From positions 1 to 19,925 of the forward strand of contig QGUY01000042.1 in the NCBI GenBank assembly GCA_003242315.1: a DNA stretch of 19,925 nt, written 5' to 3'. The notes under the pieces are model-generated. The model was not told the origin of the DNA. It saw only the letters and a program-made list of their open reading frames with translations, and ran no database searches. The position numbers were made by a program, and so were the translations under genes. The DNA is from Bacteroidota bacterium. GTDB lineage: Bacteria; Bacteroidota; Bacteroidia; Cytophagales; Cyclobacteriaceae. Positions 14,053 through 19,925 of the stretch are shown in pieces. Position 1 is the first letter of the stretch. Each line of letters starts with the position of its first letter.

Positions 14053-15072
14053 CTAGTTGTAGGTAACGTAATGCTCCCAGCGCTGGAGCACGGCACTGAA
14101 ATCTTCTGGTAGTTCAGCAGTGAACCGCATGAATTCCCTTGTCGTCGGGTGCACGAAGCCCAGCGTGTGCGCATGCAAAGCCTGCCTCGGCATAATTTTG
14201 AAACAGTTCTCTACGAACTGCCTATACTTCGAGAAAACGGTTCCCTTGAGGATCTCCTTCCCACCGTACATCGCATCCGAGAATAACGGATGCCCTAAAT
14301 ATTTCATGTGCGCGCGTATCTGGTGCGTTCGCCCTGTCTCCAGCCGGCATTCTACAAGCGACACGTAGCGAAGGTCCTTAACAACCCGGTAATGCGTTAT
14401 CGCGGTTCTTCCCTGATCGCCCTCCGGAAACGCGATGGTTATGCGCCTGTCGCGGGGACTCCTTCCGATGTTTACCGATATCGTTCCTTCAGCGGGTTCA
14501 GGAACACCCCAAACGAGGGCGAGATAGGTTCGCGATATCGTGTGTTCGAAAAACTGACGAGCCAAATGTGTCATTGCGGTCTCCGTCTTTGCAATCACCA
14601 GCAATCCGGAAGTGTCCTTGTCGATGCGGTGTACAAGTCCTGGACGGCCTTCATTGTTGGGCATCTCAGGGAGTTGGGTGAAATGGTAGGCGAGGGCGTT
14701 AACGAGGGTGCCTGACCAATTTTGATGCGCAGGGTGAACCACCATCCCGGCTGGCTTATTAACGACCAATAAGTCTGTATCCTCGTAGACGATGTCGAGC
14801 GGAATATTCTCGGGAATAACCTCATTGGAACGGGGTGGCTCGGGAAGGGAGACCGTGATGACATCGCCGGGACGAACGCGATAATTGGGTTTCGTGTGAT
14901 TATCGTTCACCCTGACGAAGCCTTCACGGATGCCGGCCTGTATCTTGGTCCTCGTGACGTTTGGAAGCCTTGTGAACAAGAACCTGTCTATGCGCATGAG
15001 CTCCTGACCGGGATCAACTGTGATTCGGTGGTGCTCGAATAAATCATCGTCGGGTTCTTCAGTCTCTTCCAT
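14053..15072 (-). CDS. rluD: RluD-family rRNA/tRNA pseudouridine synthase
   Basis: This enzyme isomerises uridines to pseudouridine, in RluD itself in helix 69 of 23S rRNA. The 339 residues begin with an acidic tail, then an S4 RNA-binding domain (about 25-75, RIDRFLFTRLPNVTRTKIQAGIREGFVRVN). The catalytic domain follows with VVNKPAGMVVHPA, HRIDKDTSGLLVIAKT (catalytic Asp151) and ETGRTHQIRAHMKYLGHPLFSD. The insertion before the catalytic motif (LPEMPNNEGRPG) is normal for RluD. The exact target within the RluA/C/D group is inferred from the S4 domain and the HRIDKDTSG context. A perfect -7 element lies 36 bases upstream of the start. Confidence 0.92.
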   Translation of the reverse strand: MEETEEPDDDLFEHHRITVDPGQELMRIDRFLFTRLPNVTRTKIQAGIREGFVRVNDNHTKPNYRVRPGDVITVSLPEPPRSNEVIPENIPLDIVYEDTDLLVVNKPAGMVVHPAHQNWSGTLVNALAYHFTQLPEMPNNEGRPGLVHRIDKDTSGLLVIAKTETAMTHLARQFFEHTISRTYLALVWGVPEPAEGTISVNIGRSPRDRRITIAFPEGDQGRTAITHYRVVKDLRYVSLVECRLETGRTHQIRAHMKYLGHPLFSDAMYGGKEILKGTVFSKYRQFVENCFKIMPRQALHAHTLGFVHPTTREFMRFTAELPEDFSAVLQRWEHYVTYN

Positions 15073-15107
15073 CAGGAATTGCGGCCAGAAGGAGAATTCT
15101 CACTTCG

Positions 15108-15115
15108 CAAAAATA
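15108..15115 (-). promoter_or_regulatory. -7 promoter element for the pseudouridine synthase gene
   Basis: TATTTTTG on the minus strand fits TAnnTTTG. A perfect 10-bp palindrome (GAGAATTCTC, 15092-15101) lies just downstream, close to the predicted transcription start. It might be an operator or chance. Confidence 0.4.
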
Positions 15116-15187
15116 CCTTTCAGGGTGAGTTACGTAATAAAGCTTTAAGTCTTTTCTTTGGCAAAAATTCGGGATGAGCCTGTTGCT

Positions 15188-16087
15188 ATGAAGCATTTTA
15201 GAATAATCGCGTTGGTTGTCTTGCTGGTGCCCATGTGCAACACGAGGAAGAATTTTGACAAGGGATACTTTGCCATGGGCGAGCGTCAGGGGGCGCTCGA
15301 CTACCGTGAGATCGACGAGGCGTCAGGCCTCGCGGCCAGCGTGGTCAATGAAGGCATGTTGTGGACCCACAATGATAGCGGCGATGAAGCGCGAATCTTC
15401 CTCATTGACCAAAAGGGTGTATGTAAAGCTGTCGTCTCGCTGGACGGGGTGACCAATCGCGACTGGGAAGAAATCGCCGTAGGACCGGGCCCGGAACCAG
15501 GTAAGTCATATGTGTATGTTGGCGAGATTGGTGATAACCGCGCGACGTACCTGCACAAATATCTGTACCGTTTTCCCGAACCGGAGATCCCCGTTCAATC
15601 CGGAAGGATCGATACGACTATCTACCAACTCGATTCGATAAAATTCACGCTGGAAGGAGGTCCGCGCGACACCGAAGCGTTCATTGTCGACCCGGTCACA
15701 CGTGACATCTATGTGTTCTCGAAGAATGAAAAGAAAAACATCCGCGTGTTCCGTCTGCCTTATCCGCAATCAACGACTGATGTTATGGAGGCGGAGTTTG
15801 TCATGCAGCTGCCGATTGTGAAAGTTGTTGCCGCAGATATATCAGCTGACGGTCGCGAGATTCTCATCAAGAACTACACTCACGTTTTCTACTGGCGTAA
15901 GGAACCCGATGAACCCATCCCATCGACGCTGGAACGTCAGCCTTTCAGCCTGCCATATACCACCGAACCTCAAGGGGAAGCGGTCGCTTTTGATCGGGCA
16001 GGAAAAGGCTATTTTACGCTCAGCGAAGAGCATAATAATACTCCCCCATGGTTGCTCTTCTACCCGAGGGTAAGTGACGTGAAATAG
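15188..16087 (+). CDS. Secreted propeller-like protein of unknown function
   Basis: The protein has 299 residues from the ATG at 15188. An upstream TTG at 15158 would add ten residues in front of an obvious signal sequence. MKHFRIIALVVLLVPMC is a signal peptide; VPMC could be a weak lipobox with Cys17. The body has recurring strand-turn patterns with EASGLAASVVNEGMLWTHNDSGD, NRDWEEIAVGPGP, YVYVGEIGDNRA, DTEAFIVDPVTRDIYVFSKN and AADISADGREILIKNY, as in beta-propeller domains. The segments WTHNDSGD, DWEEIAVGPGP and GEIGDNRA belong to a widespread uncharacterised family of exported propellers. Acidic turns may bind calcium. It is upstream of proC in the same direction, with a gap of about 70 bases and no shared function apparent. 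Confidence 0.85.
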   Translation: MKHFRIIALVVLLVPMCNTRKNFDKGYFAMGERQGALDYREIDEASGLAASVVNEGMLWTHNDSGDEARIFLIDQKGVCKAVVSLDGVTNRDWEEIAVGPGPEPGKSYVYVGEIGDNRATYLHKYLYRFPEPEIPVQSGRIDTTIYQLDSIKFTLEGGPRDTEAFIVDPVTRDIYVFSKNEKKNIRVFRLPYPQSTTDVMEAEFVMQLPIVKVVAADISADGREILIKNYTHVFYWRKEPDEPIPSTLERQPFSLPYTTEPQGEAVAFDRAGKGYFTLSEEHNNTPPWLLFYPRVSDVK

Positions 16088-16158
16088 CGCACGGGTGACG
16101 CCTTTTTTGTAGATGACTCCTTTTAGTAGTTTCTTTGGGACAAATGCCCATACATACC

Positions 16159-16950
16159 ATGAAGAAAATAGCCATCATCGGCGGTGGTAATCTCGGTACT
16201 GCAATCGCGGAAGGATTGATCATCAGCAAGTTTGTCAAGGCCGGGAATATCACTGTGACGCGAAGAAATACAGCTCCCCTTCAGCATCTCGCCAGACAGG
16301 GCGTGAACGTCACGACAAACAATGCCGAGGCCATAGAAAACAGTGAGGTAATCATTGTTTCGCTTAAGCCTTACAACGTCCGTGAGGTGTTGAAGGGATT
16401 GCGTTCGAGTTTCAACCCTAAAAAACATATCCTGATAAGCGTAGTCACTGGTGTTACACTCCAGGATCTGGCTGCTATTGTTGACCACGGCGTGCCGTTG
16501 TTCCGAGCTATGCCCAACACAGCGATCGCCATACGGGAATCTGTCACGTGTATCTGTTCGGTCGGTGCCAGCAAGAAACAGGTGGCGTACGTCACCGAGT
16601 TGTTCGATCAACTTGGCATCACCATACCCATCGATGAAAAACTGATGGACGCTGCAACGGTACTTGGTGCCTGTGGCATCGCGTATGCTCTAAGATTCAT
16701 TCGCGCCGCAACACAAGGTGGAATCGAAATCGGATTTGATGCAAAGACTGCGAACCTGATTGCTGCGCAAACCGTAAATGGCGCTGCCGAACTGCTGCTT
16801 AAGGGCAACCGTCACCCTGAGGAGGAAATCGACAAGGTGACGACGCCGCGTGGTTGTACCATCGCCGGACTGAACGAAATGGAACACCAGGGATTCTCTT
16901 CCTCGCTCATCAAGGGAATCTGCACGTCATTCGAAAAGATCAACCGCTAA
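16159..16950 (+). CDS. proC: Pyrroline-5-carboxylate reductase
   Basis: This enzyme performs the last step of proline synthesis, reducing 1-pyrroline-5-carboxylate with NAD(P)H. From the ATG at 16159 it has 263 residues and begins MKKIAIIGGGNLGTAIAEGLI, the expected dinucleotide-binding start. In-frame TTG at 16135 and ATG at 16144 would add a short unconserved lead. Further family marks are VIIVSLKPYNV, LISVVTGV, FRAMPNTAIAIRESVT, the helical dimerisation region LGACGIAYALRFIRAATQGGIEIG, and VTTPRGCTIAGLNEMEHQGF. The last corresponds to the VTSPGGTT loop of other phyla, with RGC in place of GGT. The methyltransferase gene starts 17 bases after its stop. proA and proB are not in the window. 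Confidence 0.96.
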   Translation: MKKIAIIGGGNLGTAIAEGLIISKFVKAGNITVTRRNTAPLQHLARQGVNVTTNNAEAIENSEVIIVSLKPYNVREVLKGLRSSFNPKKHILISVVTGVTLQDLAAIVDHGVPLFRAMPNTAIAIRESVTCICSVGASKKQVAYVTELFDQLGITIPIDEKLMDAATVLGACGIAYALRFIRAATQGGIEIGFDAKTANLIAAQTVNGAAELLLKGNRHPEEEIDKVTTPRGCTIAGLNEMEHQGFSSSLIKGICTSFEKINR

Positions 16951-16967
16951 GCGGCAACCGTCCCGGT

Positions 16968-18134
16968 ATGGTCGACCCTTTCCGCCGCCCTGGCCGAATC
17001 ATCGTCACGTGCAGCAAGAGGCTGTCGCCGTACCTGGAAGCGGAAATCACAGAACTGGGCTATCAGCCAGTACGCGTGTTTCAAACGGGTGTCGAGCTCC
17101 ATGGCTCGATGGACGATTGCATGGTGCTTAACCTGAACCTCCGGTGCGCCAGCCAGGTGCTCTATTCTCTCGGAGAACTGAAGGCGCGCGATCCGGAGGG
17201 ATTGTACCAGGGATTGATTCGCTTTCCGTGGGAACAGGTTATCTCACACGAAGATTACTTTTCTGTAACGTCCAACGTAAGCACGCCCTCGGTAAACAAC
17301 GCGCTCTTCGTTAACGTCCGCGTCAAGGACGCTATCGCAGATCGAATTCGGACTAAGACGGGCAAGCGTCCCGATTCGGGCGCAGACCTCAAGGGTGCGG
17401 TTATTCACGTTTACTGGAAAGACAGGGACGCGGAGGTGTTTATCGACACATCGGGAGAAACACTCGCGAAGCACGGATATAGAAAGATTCCCGGTAAGGC
17501 TCCCATGCTTGAGTCGCTGGCGGCAGCAACCATCATGGCTTCTCAATGGGATCCTACGACGCCCTTCATAAATCCGATGTGCGGATCGGGAACGCTCGCT
17601 ATCGAAGCCGCATTACTGGCAACAAACAGGAAACCGGGACTGTATCGCTCTCACTTTGCCTTCATGCATGTAAAGGGATACCAGCCCGACCGATTCCGTC
17701 AGCTAATGGCTTCCCTGCAACAAAACATCAGGGAACAACCGCACATTAAGATCGTCGCTACAGACAACAGCCTGGACGCGATCAGGATTGCAAAGGCAAA
17801 CGCCGAGAGCGCAGGGGTTGCGCATTGCATTCATTTTGAAAAATGCGACTTTGAAAAGACACCAATACCTCCAGGTCGAAAAGGAGTGATCTTCTTCAAC
17901 CCTGAATACGGTGAACGTCTCGGAGAAGTGAGAGCACTTGAGCAGACGTACAAACGCATTGGCGACTTCATGAAACAAAAAGGTGAGGGATACATCGGTT
18001 GTGTGTTTACAGGCAATCCCGATCTCGCAAAAAAGATTGGGCTGCGCCCCGCACGTCGTATTGAATTTTATTCCGCGAAGATTGATTGCAGGTTACTCCG
18101 GTACGAATTGTATGCGGGGTCGCGTGAAGTATAA
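16968..18134 (+). CDS. rlmL: THUMP-domain RNA methyltransferase, RlmL (YcbY-N) type
   Basis: This is a probable 23S rRNA guanine-N2 methyltransferase (G2445 in E. coli). From the ATG at 16968 it has 388 residues. A longer frame running back into proC is unlikely to be used. The N-terminal THUMP RNA-binding domain spans about 15-165. The Rossmann methyltransferase domain has FINPMCGSGTLAIEAALLATN (SAM site, 200-220), a VATDNSLDAI acidic loop, and catalytic motif IV FFNPEYGERLGE (309-320). Motif IV reads NPEY rather than the commoner NPPY. The C-terminal RlmK half of the E. coli fusion is absent, which is usual outside gammaproteobacteria. It follows proC closely and may share its transcript. 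Confidence 0.9.
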   Translation: MVDPFRRPGRIIVTCSKRLSPYLEAEITELGYQPVRVFQTGVELHGSMDDCMVLNLNLRCASQVLYSLGELKARDPEGLYQGLIRFPWEQVISHEDYFSVTSNVSTPSVNNALFVNVRVKDAIADRIRTKTGKRPDSGADLKGAVIHVYWKDRDAEVFIDTSGETLAKHGYRKIPGKAPMLESLAAATIMASQWDPTTPFINPMCGSGTLAIEAALLATNRKPGLYRSHFAFMHVKGYQPDRFRQLMASLQQNIREQPHIKIVATDNSLDAIRIAKANAESAGVAHCIHFEKCDFEKTPIPPGRKGVIFFNPEYGERLGEVRALEQTYKRIGDFMKQKGEGYIGCVFTGNPDLAKKIGLRPARRIEFYSAKIDCRLLRYELYAGSREV

Positions 18135-18154
18135 TTTGGTATGTTGAATCATCT

Positions 18155-18226
18155 GTAGAGACGCACGGCTGTACGTCTCATGATTAACTAGTGTCAATTA
18201 GCAGGGACACGGCCGTGCGTATCTAC
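18155..18226. repeat. Decayed palindromic intergenic element
   Basis: The outer arms GTAGAGACGCACGGC (18155-18169) and GCCGTGCGTATCTAC (18212-18226) are inverted repeats with one mismatch. Each arm is itself next to a partial inverted copy: GAGACG with CGTCTC on the left, and the palindrome CACGGCCGTG on the right. The pattern suggests a short palindromic unit, duplicated and then mutated. It lies between the convergent rlmL-type gene and uvrA. Confidence 0.65.
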
Positions 18227-18265
18227 GTGGTATTGACTAACGCCCGGCGGTATTTGGAATCCCCT

Positions 18266-19925
18266 TCACGCGCGCAATTTTTCCGCGAGGAATCGCGCAG
18301 TGTGACCCTTGCTCTTCTTCACCATATCCTCCGGTGTGCCGGCGAACACGAGACGGCCGCCATTCTTTTCACCGCCTTCGGGACCAAGGTCGATGATCCA
18401 GTCTGCACATTTGATCACTTCGAGGTTGTGTTCGATGACAACAACGGAGTGACCTTGATCAATAAGGGCATTGATCGCTTTCAGCAGTTTTGAGATATCA
18501 TGAAAGTGAAGACCCGTAGTGGGCTCATCAAAGATGAAAAGGATTTGCCCGGTGGACGCGTTCTTGCCAAGAAATGAAGCAAGCTTAACGCGCTGAGCTT
18601 CACCACCACTAAGGGAGTTCGACGATTGTCCAAGCTTTACATAACCCAGTCCTACATCATAAAGCGGACGAATCTTATCGATGATGGCCTTTTTATCTTT
18701 AAAAAACTCGAGACTCTCTTCGACGGTGAGGTTGAGGACGTCGTCGATATTTTTCCCATTGTATTCAACTTCCAGGATTTCCTGTTTGAAGCGCCTTCCA
18801 TGACACGTTTCGCACTTTAGGTAGATATCTGCCATGAACTGCATCTCCACTTTGATCTCGCCTTCACCCTGGCAAGTTTCGCATCGTCCACCCTCGACGT
18901 TAAATGAGAAGAATGCGGGCTTATAACCTCGCTGAACAGCGAGGGGTTGGTCGGCAAACAGCTGGCGGATCGCATCATACGCTTTCACATAGCTGACGGG
19001 GTTGGAACGCGACGATTTCCCGATCGGGTTTTGATCGACAAACTCCACCTGTGAAATTCGGCTCACATCTCCCGTAATCGTGTCGAAACGCCCCGGTGTT
19101 TCGCTTGGATTACCCGTAGCACGCGCGACCGCGGGATAAAGTATCTTTCTGACCAAAGTGGATTTTCCTGAACCACTCACACCCGTGATGGCTGTGAGCA
19201 CACCCAGGGGGAAGGTCACGGTGAGATTTGCTAGGTTGTTTTCCCGGGCGCCCGTGATGGTAATTGAATCCCTCCACTTGCGTCGTTTGGCAGGTGTTGG
19301 AATTTTTTCCTTCCCGGTCAGGTAATCTGTCGTGTGCGATCGCGTCGATCCGTTGAGATCGCGAAGTGATCCCTGGAACACCAGCTGTCCGCCGTGTACG
19401 CCTGCGTCAGGTCCAATATCTATAATTTGGTCTGCGGCCCGCATGATTTCTTCTTCGTGCTCAACGACGATCACTGTGTTGCCGAGGTCGCGGAGGGATT
19501 TGAGCACGTCAACCATGCGCGCCGTGTCGCGAGGGTGCAATCCAATGCTCGGTTCATCCATGATGTACATCGATCCGACCAGGGAGCTCCCAAGTGCCGT
19601 GGCAAGTTTGATGCGTTGAAACTCACCGCCGGAAAGGGTGTTGGTCAGACGATTCAGCGTGAGATAACCGAGGCCAACGCGCACCATGTAGTCGAGCCTC
19701 GAATTGATTTCTGTGAGAATCCGCTCGGAGACTTTCAGGTCGTGTTCCGGCAGCTTCAGCTTCTTGAAAAAAGCGAGCGCGTCTTCGATAGACATCAATA
19801 CGATATCGGTGATGGACAAGCCGCCAACCTTAACGTACTGTGCATCCTTGCGAAGTCGCGTTCCCCTGCAATCCGGGCAGTCGGTTCTTCCGCGATACCG
19901 CGAAAGCATCACGCGGTACTGGATC
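18266..19925 (-). CDS. uvrA: UvrABC system protein A, C-terminal part (cut by window end)
   Basis: UvrA is the damage-recognition ATPase of nucleotide excision repair. About 552 residues are visible, and roughly 390 N-terminal ones lie beyond the window edge. Reading inward, QYRVMLSRYRGRTDCPDCRGTRL is the usual segment ahead of the first signature. The first ATPase ends with NTLSGGEFQRIKLATALGS and MYIMDEPSIGLHPRD. The second ATPase has the Walker A GVSGSGKST, the zinc module CETCQGEGE...CETCHGRRF (two CxxC pairs), the signature NSLSGGEAQRVKLASFLG and Walker B LFIFDEPTTGLHFHD. All visible catalytic parts are intact. It ends in ARFLAEKLRA. Bacteroidota often carry two UvrA copies, so whether this is the main one cannot be judged. 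Confidence 0.97.
   Translation of the reverse strand, partial: IQYRVMLSRYRGRTDCPDCRGTRLRKDAQYVKVGGLSITDIVLMSIEDALAFFKKLKLPEHDLKVSERILTEINSRLDYMVRVGLGYLTLNRLTNTLSGGEFQRIKLATALGSSLVGSMYIMDEPSIGLHPRDTARMVDVLKSLRDLGNTVIVVEHEEEIMRAADQIIDIGPDAGVHGGQLVFQGSLRDLNGSTRSHTTDYLTGKEKIPTPAKRRKWRDSITITGARENNLANLTVTFPLGVLTAITGVSGSGKSTLVRKILYPAVARATGNPSETPGRFDTITGDVSRISQVEFVDQNPIGKSSRSNPVSYVKAYDAIRQLFADQPLAVQRGYKPAFFSFNVEGGRCETCQGEGEIKVEMQFMADIYLKCETCHGRRFKQEILEVEYNGKNIDDVLNLTVEESLEFFKDKKAIIDKIRPLYDVGLGYVKLGQSSNSLSGGEAQRVKLASFLGKNASTGQILFIFDEPTTGLHFHDISKLLKAINALIDQGHSVVVIEHNLEVIKCADWIIDLGPEGGEKNGGRLVFAGTPEDMVKKSKGHTARFLAEKLRA

Noticed and set aside
16854..16967. Upstream extension of the RNA methyltransferase into proC
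   Set aside because: The added residues are read from the proC C-terminus in another frame and do not look like a THUMP protein start. The ATG at 16968 fits better.

Overview
The window looks like a chromosomal segment of a Bacteroidota bacterium, most likely of the Cytophagales type. Several starts lie downstream of the Bacteroidota -7 promoter element TAnnTTTG. Most starts lack a Shine-Dalgarno sequence. The gene content and protein variants also fit this group: a glutaminyl-cyclase-like M28 lipoprotein, RF1 with GGQNVNKVET, and a P5C reductase with TTPRGCTIAGLNEMEH. This is inference; there is no rRNA gene to confirm it.

Layout. Bases 1-110 carry no recognisable gene and meet the cut-off 3' end of an acyl-CoA dehydrogenase gene (minus strand). 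From 795 to 4150 a plus-strand cluster makes sugar nucleotides: UDP-glucose 6-dehydrogenase, UDP-glucuronate decarboxylase (UDP-xylose synthase type) and dTDP-glucose 4,6-dehydratase. These probably feed exopolysaccharide or glycan synthesis. A convergent gene encodes an M28 zinc lipoprotein resembling bacterial glutaminyl cyclase. From 5194 to 9742 comes the classic rimP-nusA-infB operon, with a clear Bacteroidota promoter, a leader hairpin and a duplicated start region. The gap between infB and the convergent prfA (RF1) is filled by a 336-bp composite repeat: two copies of a 106-bp core framed by inverted arrays of an 8-bp motif.

From 11228 to 14039 the genes are a small lipoprotein, DNA-3-methyladenine glycosylase I (tag), a NarL/LuxR-type response regulator, a stand-alone receiver-like protein that has lost the canonical phosphorylation residues, and a possible 61-residue membrane protein downstream of a long hairpin. 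From 14053 to 18134 are an RluD-type pseudouridine synthase (minus), a secreted propeller-like protein, proC and an RlmL-type THUMP methyltransferase. A short decayed palindromic repeat then separates these from the C-terminal 60% or so of uvrA (minus), which runs off the window end.

Most genes are housekeeping: translation initiation and termination, rRNA modification, DNA repair and proline synthesis. The less ordinary signals are the infB/prfA repeat, the rimP leader, the degenerate receiver, the hairpin elements and the abrupt junction near base 110. I found no defence system, CRISPR array, transposase, tRNA or rRNA.
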